Shown here: positions 35,714-47,512 of the stretch, piece by piece
Layout of the letters: each line of letters starts with the position of its first letter
Numbering within the stretch: the first letter of the stretch is position 1
Assembly: GCA_037974665.1 (NCBI GenBank)
Contig: CM075781.1
Span: forward strand, 37,045,735 to 37,109,734
Direction: 5' to 3'
Length of the DNA: 64,000 nt
Source: Ehretia macrophylla
Lineage: Eukaryota > Streptophyta > Magnoliopsida > Boraginales > Ehretiaceae
Position numbers and translations under genes: made by a program
Notes under the pieces: generated by a model
What the model was told of the DNA's origin: nothing
Seen by the model: the letters and a program-made list of their open reading frames with translations, nothing else
The model's database searches: none

Positions 35714-36220
35714 GATAAAATATAGAGATTTTGAGGTTTTGTAAAGTGGGTAATGTGATTATGGAAAAAAATTTGAAATTTAATGGCTAAATTTTGAGTT
35801 TAATACAACTTTACCTATTTTTTGGCTTAGGGCTTGAAGAGATTGGGGTTTGGAAGAACTCTTTGTAGATTTTGAGGTTTTGGCAAGCAGGTAATGTGAT
35901 TATGGAAGAAATTTTGAGGTTTAATGGCTAGATTTTGAGAATTTTAGAGAGATTTTTAGAGTTTTCTTTGCAATAGGGTTGAAGAAATTGGTGTTTGGGA
36001 AAAATCTTTGGAGATTTTGATATTTTAAGGAGTGGGTAATGTGATTGTGAAAAAAATTTTGAGATTTAATGGTTAGTTTTTGATGAGTTTAGAGAGATTT
36101 TAAGAGAGTTTCAGACGAGAAATGTGAAGAGAAGTGAAGTTAGGGAAGAAAATGGGAATTTGGGGGTGGGTTTGCTGATTTTTGTAATATTTTTTTTTAA
36201 AAAAATAAAAAAATAACTTT
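35714..36220. other. Upstream region of the CACTA minus-strand gene
   Basis: AT-rich, with three imperfect direct repeats (around 35735, 35870 and 36010) of the type gattttgaggttttg-n-gtgggtaatgtgattatgg-aaattttga. No ORF. It probably holds the promoter and 5' UTR of the minus-strand gene. Confidence 0.55.
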
Positions 36221-36227
36221 ATTGGAT

Positions 36228-36392
36228 AGCCGGCCGGCTGGCCAACCGGCATGGGGACGCGAGACAAGGTTGTCTCGCTGTCCCTGCCGGATGACGGGAT
36301 CGGCTGGCTGGCCCGCCGTCTGTCGGTGATAGCGATACAACATTGTCTCGCGTTCCCATATTGGGGGCCGGCGGGCGGGCCGTGACCTGCAT
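36228..36392. promoter_or_regulatory. GC-rich palindromic island between the divergent CACTA genes
   Basis: An abruptly GC-rich stretch in AT-rich surroundings. 36246-36290 is a near-perfect inverted repeat of about 21-bp arms (ccggca...gcgagacaa / ttgtctcgc...tgccgg) with a two-base centre. A second, shorter hairpin GCGATACAA/TTGTCTCGC is at 36330-36349. The word GCGAGACAA thus occurs four times in alternating orientation. Location suggests a shared promoter or protein-binding region. Confidence 0.6.
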
Positions 36393-36504
36393 AAATTTTT
36401 TTTTTTTGGTGAATGCTGAAGTTTTAAAAACGTTTTAAAACATTTTTTCCCCCAAAATCACTTTACTCTCTCTATCTCTTACAAAAAAAATTATGTTTTT
36501 TCTC

Positions 36505-36975
36505 TCACCACCATCACTCCCACTACCATCCCCACCTTACTATCACCACCACCACCATCATCACTAAGACCACTACTATCACCATCAAGACCACCACCAA
36601 GGGTACTACCACCACTACCAACATAGGCACCATCACCACCACAAGGTCCACCATTACCACCATCTAGGGCACCATCACCACCACCACCCACCACCAAGGT
36701 CCACCATCACCACCATATCTAGGGCACCATCACCATTACTACCAACAAAGGCATCATCACCACTACAAGGTAATCCCTCACCACTATCTATTAAACCATC
36801 ACCACCATGTAGAGCACTATCACCACTACCAAGGTCCACTATCACTACTACCACCAACAAAGGCATCACCACTACCACAAGGTAATCCCTCACCACCATA
36901 TCTAGGGCACCATCACCACCACCCACCACCACCAAGACCACTACCATCACCACCAAAGACACCACCACCATCTCC
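36505..36975 (+). repeat. Imperfect CAC/CAT trinucleotide minisatellite
   Basis: Long run of ACC, CAC, CAT triplets with larger units such as agggcaccatcaccacc. The Gly- and Val-rich ORFs on the minus strand and the His-rich frames on the plus strand are by-products of this repeat. Confidence 0.85.
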
Positions 36976-37365
36976 TTCTCTCTCTTTGCTACTAGTAAGT
37001 AATTTAATTTATACATTTTTCCTCTATTTTGTTGTCTAGTATAGACATATTTATATATGTGTACAATATATATCTCCATATGTGTAATTTTGTTTTTTCA
37101 ATTTGTTCTGCTCTATTATTTTTATATTTATTGTTATGTTTATTTCTAATTTTTTTAAATGAGGTTTTGACATAATTTTTTGGTAGTATATTTAACATGA
37201 ATGTTGTATTGTAGTAATATTTGTTGTGATTAATTAACAAAGATTAAGTAGTGAATCATAAATTGTATTTAATTAACTGTATCTTTTACTATTAAATTCT
37301 TTAATGAGATGAACAAATATTATTATACAGAAGTTGAGAAAATGGAAAGACTCAGACAATAGTGG

Positions 37366-40300
37366 ATGAATGATCGATTAGCATCTAAGGGAGCATTAAA
37401 TCCTAAGTTCGTTCATGGTGTAGACGAAGAATTCATTCCTTTTGCGTGTAGTCAAAAAAAGTACATGGATAGAGACAAAATTATATGTCCTTGTGCGAAA
37501 TGTAAGAATTGTGACTTTAAGGACCCTCATACTTGTAGACATCATTTCTATTCATGGGGGTTCATGAGGCATTACTATGTTTGGACTTCACATGGGGAGC
37601 ATGATGACCTCTATCAAGATAACAACCATAATGTTGGTGATAATTCTGGATGTGATAAAGGAAACAATTATAGGAGAATGGTATTTGATGCATTTGGCCC
37701 ATCAAATATACCACCAACTCCTAATCAACCAATTGAAGAGGAACCTAATATGGAGTCAAAATATTTTTATGATCTATTAAAAACTGCAGATGAGCCTTTG
37801 TGGAGTGGATGTGAGGTCACTCATTTGTCAGCGGTGTCTTTGTTGTTAAACATCAAGTCAGAGGAGAATATGTCTGAACATTGTTTTAATAGATTTGTTG
37901 AAATTATTCGAAGAATGTTGCCCAAGGATAACACTTTGCCTAAGAACGACTATAGGTTTAAGAGCGAAATAAGTCCTTTAGGTTTGAGTTGCATAAAGAT
38001 TGATGTGTGTGTCAATGGATGTACGTTATATTACAAAGATAGAGATCAACTGAAATCTTGTCCAATGTGTGGTCACCCACGATTTAAACCTACAGAAGTT
38101 GGTAAAAAATGTGGTAGACTAATAGTTCACAAATGATTGAGGTATCTACCATTAATGCCCAAGTTGAACAGACTATACATGTCTTCCGCAACAGCTAAAC
38201 ATATGCAATGGCATTATAGACACCAAGTTGAGAGTGGAAAAATTTGTCATCCATCCGATGCTGAGGCATGGAAATACTTTGATAGAACATATCCAAATTT
38301 TGCTTCTGAACCGAGAAATGTACGTCTCGGACTTTTTTCTGATGATTGTAACCTATTCAACTCTTCTTCTCAGCCTTATTCTTGTTGGTCTATGATAATC
38401 ACACCGTACAATCTTCCACCATGGATGTGTATGAAGGATCCTGTAATGTTCTTGACCCTTCTTATTCCGGGGCCGAAGAGTCCGGGAAATGGTATAGATA
38501 TATACCTTGAGCCTCTGATTGAAGAGTTGATTAAACTATGGGCAGTAGTGGTACCTTGTTATGATGTGTCGTCCAAGTCTAATTTCCAATTGAGGGCAGC
38601 TTTAATGTGGACAATTAATGATTTCCCAGCATATGGCATGCTATCTGGCTGGAGTACACACGGGCGATTGTCATGTCCGCATTGTATGGGATTTTCTAAG
38701 GCATTTCAATTGACTGCAGGAAGAAAGAATTGCTTCTTTGATTGCCATCGGCAGTTCTTACCGAGAAATCATTCCTTTTGACGAGACAGGAAAAACTTTC
38801 AAAAAAATATGATAGAGAACTCGGACCCTCCGCCGAGATTGAGTGGTGAGGACATGTGGGAAGAAGTTCAGGATCTTCCAAACATAAATGAACTGGGTAA
38901 TGATAAAATAGATGGTTTTGGAAGAATGCATAACTGGATTAAAAAAAATATCTTTTGGGATTTGCCTTATTGGCGGTCACTGCTTGTACATCATAATCTA
39001 GATCTAATGCACTTAGAGAAGAATGTTTTTGAAAATGTCTTTAACATTATAATGAACGTGAAAGGGAAGGCAAAGGATACGAAAAATTCAAGGGTTGATA
39101 TTGAGAGAATTTGTGATCGCCCTGAATTATGCATTAGAGATGGTGTGATAAAAATGGCCATGCATACTCTTCCGATTCTCTCTAGGAAAACAATTTTGGA
39201 GTGGATAAAAGAGTTAAAATTCCCTGACGGATATGCATCAAATATAGCAAGGTGCGTTGACATGAACGATTTGAAGTTGTCACATATGAAGAGCCATAAT
39301 TGCCATGTATTTATGGAGAGATTGCTTCCTATAGCCTTACGCGAGTTATTGCCCAATAGTGTATGGGAACCTTTTACCGAACTAAGCTTGTTTTTCAAAA
39401 TCATTTGTTGCACATCTCTTGAAAGAATCAACCTTGAAAGAATGCAACAAAATATTATGATCAGCCTTTGTAAGTTGGAAATGATCTTACCTCCAGCTTT
39501 CTTTGACTCAATGGAGCATTTGCCAATACACTTGGTTCATGAAGCAATTTGCGGCGGTCCTGTACAATATCGGTGGATGTACCGTTTTGAGAGGTTTTTG
39601 CATCTTTTGAAGAGAAAGGTAAAAAATAAAGCACTTGTTGAAGGATCTATATGTGAAACATATCTTATCCTTGAAACGTCGACATTTTGTTTATATTATT
39701 TCGAACCGCATGTACAAACAAAAACAAGAAACATTGGTTAAAATGAAGAGTCCATAGATTCGGATTACCCTGAAAGGTGCTTACCCATATTCAAACATCC
39801 AGGTCATCCGATGGGGAAGATGATTTCTAAAGATTTAGACGATCGAGATTTCAATGCTGCTCACTTGTGTGTTTTGATGAATTGCGAAGAAGTGTCCCCA
39901 TATATTAAGTAAGTACATGACTCAACTCTTTAGTTCTATTAATACACATTATATATATAATCCACTAATTAATATTGTACATGACGTTTGAGGATGATCT
40001 TCAAATAGATAACCCATCATGTACTGATTCACAAATCAATAACAACATTGACAAATTTTTCCCGACTTGGTTATGTCACAATGTTAGTATTTCTCGTCTT
40101 TAACGTGGAAATTATATATTCAACTTATTCCGACCTTGATGTTTGTTATTGTCCCTAATTTACCCCTTTCAGCTTGCCCACAATAACATTTTGGATGATC
40201 GCGTGAAATATCTTTCAATGGGTCCAAGTAAGGTGGTAAGTACATGGTCAAAGTACTTGGTGAATGGGTATAGATTCTACACTTTGGAGTATAGATCTTC

Positions 40301-40928
40301 AAAGGCAACTATGAACAGTGGAGTCACTATGAAAGGGACAACGCCTGATAACGAGGAGAGTCATTATTATGGTATGTTGACTAATATTATTGAGTTAGAA
40401 TACCATAATGGAACGTTGAAGCACACAAGAGTTGTCATTTTCAAGTATGAGTGGTATGATTCTCACAATGATAAGGGATTAAAAGTTCATCCGAAATTTT
40501 GATTGATTGATATAAATGTGAAGAAAAAATACCCAAAGTATGACCCTTTTGTTTTAGCAGAGCATGCACATCAAGCATACTACGTCAGGTATCCTGATGC
40601 TAAGAGAGAACGGGCAGCTTGGTCGGCTATAGGCAAGATAAGATCAAGGAACCAATTTGATGTGTGCATGAACAATGATGATAATGATAAAGATGAACAG
40701 TCGGCTTTTCAGTCCGATGAGATGAACGTGACATTGGTACAATCAGATGATCATGATGATGGCGTATTGCACTGTCTTGAATCAAGTGAATGCATTGATG
40801 TGGTTGGAGATGTAGAAGAAGAACACGAGGACTATGGCTACAATGATGATGAAGATCATGAAAGTAACTCCGATAATGACTTAGAATCCGAAGACATGAA
40901 TTATCTGATTGAGAATTTGTACTTATAA
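37366..40928 (+). pseudogene. CACTA transposase (tnp2 family)
   Basis: Encodes the catalytic transposase. The first exon (37366 to about 39908) begins with the transposase-associated domain (PF13963 type: DKIICPCAKCKNC, then HFYSWGF), followed by a CxxC pair (CPMCGHPRF), the tnp2 domain (PF02992 type: VMFLTLLIPGPKSPGNGID, then FPAYGMLSGWSTHG) and DUF4218 (PIHLVHEA, GPVQYRWMY). A small exon lies at about 39993-40080 and the last exon starts at 40173 (after an AG) with the DUF4216-like part and an acidic tail. In-frame stops at 38134-38136, 38779-38781, 39739-39741 and 40500-40502 disable it. The frame is otherwise intact, so decay is by point mutation only. Confidence 0.9.
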
Positions 40929-41114
40929 ATTCAATATTTTGTATTTCAACTGTATGTGAAGTGTACGATTGATAATTGAAAACTATAATGAAAAGTGGTT
41001 ATAATATCTCTTAATTTATAGAATATATTGTACATATGTGTTTATCTTATGTTTTTTTGTGTAACAATCATGGTTAGAGATGGTTGATCACAAGCAGATC
41101 AGTCACGATCCGGC

Positions 41115-43064
41115 ATGCCATCAACTTCGTCCTCCACAACATGTGGTGAAGGTAAATGTGAGTCTTCTAGCACTCCAGGGTTCGTTCATTCCACCGGACT
41201 ATCTGCCCTATTGTCTAGCATCCGAGTGACTACCGAGGATTGTCGTGTTAATGCCACGACTATGAACAGCGTCAAGCATGAAACGGAACAACCAGAATTA
41301 TCATCACGTACAGTTGGCACAACAAACTGGCAGCATATGGGATTCGAGTCACTCGCTCAGTATGCCATATGGTTGGAGGATAGACGTGCTCACATTCGAT
41401 TATATAATAACGGGTGAAATACAATTCAATAAAATTATAGAGCAATTACTTTAATTGTTTGTTATTAGTTCTTGAAGTTATAATATGCAAATGCAAGTGA
41501 CACTAACTTATAGAATTGATATATTTCTTAACAGATTTGTACCTTCTTCAGAGATACAAGATTGTAAGTCAATATTCGCAGGCGGATTCACAGAACCCTG
41601 GATTACTTATGGAGAAATTCCGCAAGATGTCAAAGACCGATGGTTTTGCTCGTTTGAGGTTTTTATAAACAATAATGCAGTCAATATATATTATATTATA
41701 CACTTGTACATTTATACATGCATATTCAATTAACACATGTTCGCATTGACCATTTTTCTTCGTTGCAGAAAGATTATAAATGGCACCCATGTGACAGGAC
41801 ACGCATCAAGCATTGCTTTCATTATAAGGCAGCGGAGAGAATGAAAGACTAATTGGCTAAGGCCCGTAAATTTGACAAGCCTCCTAAGTGGATGACATTA
41901 CAAAATTGGGAGCAAATGCAAGTAAGATGGCGCGACCTAAAGTGGATAGAGAAATCAAAAGCGGTCAAGAAAAATAGAGAGAAATCAATCGGTACACTAC
42001 ACGGGTGCCACCCCTTTTCATGAGGTTCAGAGAAGGATGATATGTAACTAAAATTAACTAAAATTAGTCTATCTTAATATTCTAGTTTTTGAGTAATTAC
42101 TACTTATGAATTTAATAATGTAGGCGGTGACAATAAACACCCCTTTCTATAGAGCTGATGTTTTCAAGGTTTTCCACAGTAAAGGGGAGGGTGATGGTAT
42201 CCAGTACTCTAATCCAAAGGTTGTTGATACGATAGTAAGTATTTATATAGTGTATTACTTTTACTGTCGTTTAATTTTGTTAAATTTATATAATGTATAT
42301 GTTAATTTTAAGTTGCTAGTTAATTTTAATTTAAAAGGTTATAAAAATTGAATTTCATAAGTCTCTTTTGTAATGTATAGGTAATTAGGCTATGTATTTC
42401 ATTATGAGGATTGTATCATTATGATTATGTTGAAGTGGTTGTGACGAACGACATATCTTTTGGTTGTAAGTTGGAGGCCAGGATTGTGAATTTGGTTTAT
42501 TTATGGTTGTATGTTAGTTGTTGTGGCTATATAATTGTTATGCAGATTATATTTTTATGTTTGGGTCTATATTACAGATGTTATAATGCCAAAATTCTTT
42601 CGCGTCCCGACTTGGTTTTAGGTGGGGTCGAGTTGGGACTTGACATTGAGTGGTATAAGAATATTAAATATTTATAAATGTTATTTTTGTAGTCATGATA
42701 TGAGGAGATGCTCTAACAACGTGAACTTGAGATGCAAGAAGACCCCACGGCGCCGCCCGTTAATCCCGATGATATCTTCTACCAAGCTGTTGGTGGGGCG
42801 AAAAAAGGGCGTGTCTATGGACTCGACTCGCAAGGAGTCTGCATTGGTAGGGAAACACCCTCTATTCCCACCATCAATACTAGAATTGGACTCTCAGAAG
42901 AAGAAGTCAATAGACGAATCATTGCCAAAACAGAGTCCTTGAGACAACAACTTGATGACCAAGGAAAGGAACAGAAAGAGATGCAGCGACAAGTGAACGA
43001 AGCTATGGAACTTGTGAGGCATTTGCAGCAGGAGATTAATCGGCTAAAACACCCACGACATTAG
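41115..43064 (+). pseudogene. Second CACTA gene, Transposase_24 (Ptta/En-Spm) type
   Basis: Five exons can be proposed from frame and GT-AG borders: about 41115-41414, 41536-41658, 41770-42010, 42125-42235 and 42685-43064. Seen: a Ser/Thr-rich start with WQHMGFESLAQY, then WITYGEIPQDVKDRWF, YKWHPCD, PPKWMTLQNWEQM, a segment matching the transposase_24 pattern, the motif GRVYGLDSQG and a C-terminal Gln/Glu-rich coiled coil. This layout fits the accessory protein gene of plant CACTA elements. Stops occur at about 41850 and at 42712; exon limits are approximate. Confidence 0.7.
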
Positions 43065-43299
43065 CCCGATCAACATGATCAATGGTACATTTAGGATTTG
43101 GTTTTTTTGACAATTTTAGCAACTAATTTCGAAAAATATTTTTATATTTTTATGAATTTAAAAGATGCGTTATGTAAATATTATTTTATATATTTGATTT
43201 TATGTTTTGTTGTGTAAATTTGTTTTATTTTTTAATTTTTACATTTCATATTATTTTCAGAATAATTAATAATTATTAGGTTACAAAATAATCACATAG

Positions 43300-43950
43300 A
43301 ATTAGCCATTGTTTTTCTACAGACAAATGGCTATGGATTTGGACAACGGATTGACCACCGATATGTGGTGACAAATTATTACGGATTTGTTACGGCTTTG
43401 CTACAGACGTTAATAATTAATTAAAAAAATCAAAATTTTAATTGGCTACGTATGGAATACGGATTTGCTACCGAATATGTGGCTACCGATATATCCGTAG
43501 CCGTAGGCCACGACCAATTTACGACTGAAATGGCTATGGATTTGCTACGAACATTAATAATTAATTACAAAAATAAATTATTTGGCTACGGATGGGCTAC
43601 AGATTGGATACTGAATAAGTGGCTACCGATATTCTACGAATATTAATCCGTAGCCGTGGGCTACGGCCGATTTACGACCGAAATGGCTACGGATTGGCTA
43701 TGGACATTAATAATTAATAAAAAAATATCACAATTTTAGTTGGGTACGGATGGGCTACGGCTATTTTGCTACGGAAGTTATAAAAAATAAATATAAATTA
43801 ATTTCTGAAATTGGCTACTGGGCTACGGAATATCAATTTGGCTATGGGGCTTTTTACTACGGACAGAAATCCGTAGCTTATCCGTCGCCCGTCCCAATTT
43901 GGCTACCGCTAGGCTACGGATTTTGACCATTGCCTCAACCTGTTTTTCTT
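43300..43950 (+). repeat. Right subterminal repeat region of the CACTA element
   Basis: Dense copies of GGCTACGGAT and its inverse ATCCGTAGCC, interspersed with attaataattaattaaaaa spacers. It mirrors the left subterminal array but without the 440-bp units. Confidence 0.85.
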
Positions 43951-44019
43951 GTAGTGTGCATTTAGTTAGTAAGATCTGCAAACAAAAGTTAAAATTTACA
44001 TATTATGTAAACATATATA

Positions 44020-44026
44020 TACATAC

Positions 44027-44071
<45 letters not shown>

Positions 44072-44078
44072 CGTATAT
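44020..44078. repeat. AT/GT dinucleotide microsatellite
   Basis: Runs of (ta)n followed by (gt)n and again (ta)n inside the TIR element, right of the CACTA. Confidence 0.9.
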
Positions 44079-44332
44079 ATGTATAAGCTTATATTTAGTT
44101 AAAACTATCACTTAATTTTTAATCTTACATAATGAAGAATTGGTGTTTCCTTTCAGTATTATGAATCTTAAAATGTGGAGAAAAAGGTTTAAAAATGTCA
44201 GTTGTGCGTATAAAAGTGATACAGATGGTGGTGATGGTCCATTGCAATGAGGATATAGCGAATGGAGATATGAGTTGCAGGGCTTTTCTTCCACGAGAAA
44301 TATATTATTTTCTTTGCTAAGAAAGAAATAAT

Positions 44333-44395
44333 AGCAAGGCTCAGCTTAGTGGTAATAGAAGGTTGTGAGTTCAAATCCTTAGATCTGGTGTTTAG
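44333..44395 (+). mobile_element. Possible tRNA-derived SINE remnant
   Basis: gcaaggctcagcttagtggtaa resembles an A-box and gagttcaaatcc a B-box at tRNA-like spacing. No poly-A end or duplication was found, so it is a remnant at best. It lies in the right arm of the split TIR element. Confidence 0.4.
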
Positions 44396-44713
44396 CTTTT
44401 ATTGAACATCCAGTGCCTTGTGTCGCCATTTAATTGGAGTAAATAGATATATCTGCCATGTGTCACCACACATTGAATAAATAAAAAAAGATGATAAAAA
44501 TAAAAAATAAAAAAGTGAAATTGACAAAAGAAAGCTAAATAAAGGATAATATGGTCATTTTAGACTTGTTGTTAACGAACATTAACGAAATTAAAGATTG
44601 GGGAGAATGTGCAACATTCGGCATAACACAGGGGGTTATTTGTGACTTTTCAAAACATAAAGTTTATTGTGCAACTTTTGTCTAACAGAAAGAGGTGTGA
44701 TACATTTTACTCA

Positions 44714-45101
44714 AATAAAAGGGAGCAAGCTTCAAGTAATGTTATTGAAAAAATCCAAAAGGAAAGGAGCAAATATCAAAGCGCAAATTAAATAATTAGG
44801 CACAAAAATATTGATAAAATATTATTGTTAATGTAATGATCTCATTATGTAAAATCTCCTATATATGTAATAATCTTTGGTTGATGGACGATGTATTTTT
44901 ATAAATTTTTCTATAGGCGCTTCTAAAGGGAAATAAATTCGTTTTACACTTCAAGTCTCTCTTACTCGTGTTATAGAAAATAAATGAATAAATAAAGTCT
45001 ACGGAGGAAAATTAAAGAAGATAAAAAGAGAGAAAAATATCATAAAGAAAATTAGAGTAATGAAGTTTCCCTTATTTGGATAGCTAATGCAAAAAAGAAT
45101 G
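44714..45101 (+). repeat. Block P, copy 2, second part
   Basis: Continues the match to block P copy 1 from 10516 (gggagcaagcttca) to gcaaaaaagaatg (copy 1 position about 10885). Confidence 0.85.
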
Positions 45102-45865
45102 GTGGGCCGCTATATATGAAAGTAAAGGATTTAATGTTTCCACGTTGTAGGATTGGAGAACGAAGAGAAAAGTGATAACTTTTATAAACCAATTTACATA
45201 TATAATGTTGCATGGGGTTGGGGCAGATTTGTTCTATGAGCTCAGCAAATGGCAATTGTTGAACATAACAAATAAAATTTTGTACTTATACATTTTATTA
45301 TCGTTTCCTTCCGTTTTCCACCTAAATGGGGGAAAAATGAATGTAAGGGTGGAAGTGGCTATCCTTCCATATTTTTCCCTTAAAAAGAATTTCACTCCAA
45401 TAAAAGGAGGGATATGTACACCCATCTCTTTTTCCCTCTAGGCAAGTATAGTTTGCACAAATATCTTGTATGATTCGAGCATGAATATAGTAAGAGTATT
45501 ATTTGCTAGGTAAATAAACATTTCATTTCACTTCAAAATCATGAACAGCAAATCATGTACAACAAAAGTCCCTCAAAGCACTAGTTAAGACAAACAAATA
45601 TTCTAATCCCTACATTAGATTGTGTTTACCAATAAACTTCTAAATTTACGTAGCAGGCTAACTTTGCATCTAACATGCGAAAGAATTTTTTCAATAATTT
45701 GGTCCTCTGTTTGTGGGTTGGAGCCAAAGACTCTTCCATTCCGTTCAAACCAAATATTATAAATACAAGCATTGAAAACAACTTTTGTAATTGTCGCCTT
45801 GAGGCTACGTCCTTTAGGAAGAGAGCTTAACTTTTCCACCAGCGATCTTTGGAAAACAAAATCTA
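45102..45865 (-). mobile_element. Insert with 5'-truncated LINE remnant in block P copy 2
   Basis: These 764 bp are absent from copy 1 (aaaaaagaatgataattt). The minus-strand frame 45878-45615 ends in IWFERNGRVF followed by an Arg/Val-rich tail, the typical C-terminus of plant L1-like reverse-transcriptase ORFs after the zinc-binding region. The remainder toward 45102 would be 3' UTR and other sequence; no poly-A tail or clear duplication was seen. Confidence 0.6.
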
Positions 45866-46140
45866 TTTTTAGGCACAATCGTGAAAATAATTTTCACGCT
45901 TATTCTACAGACTCCTTGGTATAGTTTCCTTCATCACATAATATTTGATATCAAGTGTGACTAAAAATAAAAATATATTTCCTGTTTTGTCGATTTGTTT
46001 GCTTAATCCATCACTGACGCAAGCTAATGGGTTTATAATTGGTTCTCTAAGATGCTATAAGAGAAGAATATTGTTCTTCTTGTGGTACAAGATAGTTAGT
46101 TACAAAATGACAACAATAAAATTAATAAATTGTAATCATT
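45866..46140 (+). repeat. Block P, copy 2, end, and junction to block Q
   Basis: 45866-45955 matches copy 1 at 10892-10975 (aggcacaatcgtgaaaataat). The following 180 bp to 46140 have no counterpart in unit 1, where the large insert 10976-27510 lies instead. Confidence 0.7.
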
Positions 46141-47336
46141 ATCACATATGTTACGGTTTTCTATATGGTCCAACCTTTTCTATATGAGGTCGTTGTCGTT
46201 GACTGACCTATCCTTCTACTAATAATGCAAACAGGTGAACCCTAGCAGCCAATTTTAGACTTTTGGTATCCACCAATTAGACCTCTTCTTTAGAGGGAAA
46301 TGATCTACTAAGAAATCTACAAAGAAAAAGCTCTAAATTAAGGTCATTAATTATTATTTATGACATACTTTAGAGGGAAAAGATCTCTTCCTTGAAGATG
46401 CAATGATACCAATTTTAAATAAAAAAGACTCCAACGATGTTCTCAGTTTCTGCCACATAGTATAACATTTACATCATTTTGAGGAACGTAATTGTGTTCC
46501 CCGTAATAAACTGAAGTTTATAGAAAGCTCTGATAGGATTAATTAGAAAATTTGATGTAGTTTGTATTTTGGTATTAATACTTTTTAACTATGGATAGAA
46601 GTTGGCTAGTTTAGTAAGATTAATAGTCCCTAGATAATATTTGACAACAAGTGACATTAATCGGAATGTGTATTGCGTGAAATTGTAAACAATCGAATTA
46701 TAGATGAGCCAAATTCAAATAATGATCCTCCACAATTCCAGCCACATGTCGATTATGGTCACTGTTGAAGTATGATGGTCTATACTCCCGTTACTAATTA
46801 ATCAAAACAGAAAATAGCGTGTATTTGGTCCATGATTATCAATATTTACCTAGAGAAACTGATTTAGGATGACAAGTTCTTACTATGCTGTGAGAAAACG
46901 AAGATTGTTGAAGCTGATAATTGTTGACTTAAACGTGATCCTTGTTCAATTTAAGGATTATTTGAAAGGTGAAATCCCTTAATACGTCCAAAAATTTTGA
47001 TTGGTTACATTTACAAAGAATTCAAACCGGAAAGATGAACCTAGCAGCCAATTTTAGACTTTTGATACCGCACATTTACTTTTTGAAGATTTTTTTTTTG
47101 GTTTTTTTTTTGGTTTTTTGTTTTTGTTTTTGTTTTCTTTTTTTGTTTTGTAAAGTCAATAATTTTTGTAGCATACTTCAGCAAGGAAAAGATCTATTCT
47201 TTCAAGTTTTTTTTTTTTTTTTTTTTGAGTCAATTCTCTTTCAAGATTCAGTGACACCAAAATTAAATAAAAAATGACTCCACCGATGTTCTCAGTTCCT
47301 TCCTTCCACAAAGTATAACATTTATATCATTTGAGA
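46141..47336 (+). repeat. Block Q, copy 2
   Basis: Matches 27520-28960 with one deletion near 46975 (copy 1 28424-28712 missing) and several small indels. It has two long T/G-rich runs at about 47090-47145 and 47206-47226, giving spurious Phe-rich ORFs. Confidence 0.85.
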
Positions 47337-47512
47337 AACATAATTGGGGTGAAGTGCACATGACCCCTTGTGTTTTTGTAAAGTTATACAATACCTTTTT
47401 TAGTTTTAAAAGTGTACGGGTACCCCTTGTAGCTTCTGAAACTAAGCACAATGTCCCCAACATAATTGTGTTTTCCACAGGGAGGTCATGTGCACTTCAC
47501 CCAACCTAATTG
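47337..47512. mobile_element. MITE of 156 bp with GGGTGAAGTGCACATGACC ends
   Basis: Element 47347-47502 starts GGGTGAAGTGCACATGACC and ends with the inverse GGTCATGTGCACTTCACCC. Flanks are aacataattg (47337-47346) and aacctaattg (47503-47512), a 10-bp duplication with one difference, which suggests a MULE-like origin. A truncated sister copy at the same relative site is at 29022. Confidence 0.8.

Larger units (their letters stand above)
30453..43959 (+). mobile_element. CACTA (En/Spm) DNA transposon, 13.5 kb, with TGC target-site duplication
   Basis: The element spans 30456-43956. It starts CACTACAAAAAAACAG and its inverted right end starts CACTACAAGAAAAACAG; TGC stands directly outside both ends (30453-30455, 43957-43959), the 3-bp duplication expected for CACTA. 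Inside are subterminal repeats rich in GGCTACGGA, a minus-strand gene, a tnp2-type transposase on the plus strand and a second plus-strand Transposase_24-like gene. All three genes contain stops, so the copy is not autonomous, but its ends look mobilisable in trans. Confidence 0.95.
29982..44713. mobile_element. TIR element (MULE-like) of about 1.2 kb, split by the CACTA element
   Basis: Copy 1 of block P has the empty site (aaaaagaaaagggagc). Here the left end reads TGAATAAAATACGTCA and the inverse of the right end reads TGAGTAAAATGTATCA, with similarity continuing for roughly 90 bp in each arm (CTCTTT, CCTGTGTTA). Flanks are AAGAAAA (29975-29981) and AATAAAA (44714-44720), a 7- to 9-bp duplication with one difference. 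Without the CACTA insert the element is about 1,228 bp and non-coding. Long TIRs suggest a MULE-derived MITE; this is an inference. Confidence 0.65.

Noticed and set aside
36491-37079. Gly/Val-rich minus-strand ORFs of 68 and 134 codons
   Set aside because: They are the complement of the CAC/CAT triplet repeat and have no domain; a repeat by-product.
44333-44395. A tRNA gene
   Set aside because: A- and B-box-like words are present but no cloverleaf with matching acceptor and anticodon stems could be drawn; kept only as a weak SINE remnant.
47090-47226. Phe-rich ORF at 46969-47277 as a membrane protein
   Set aside because: Created by T-rich runs in block Q copy 2; the homologous part of copy 1 does not preserve it.
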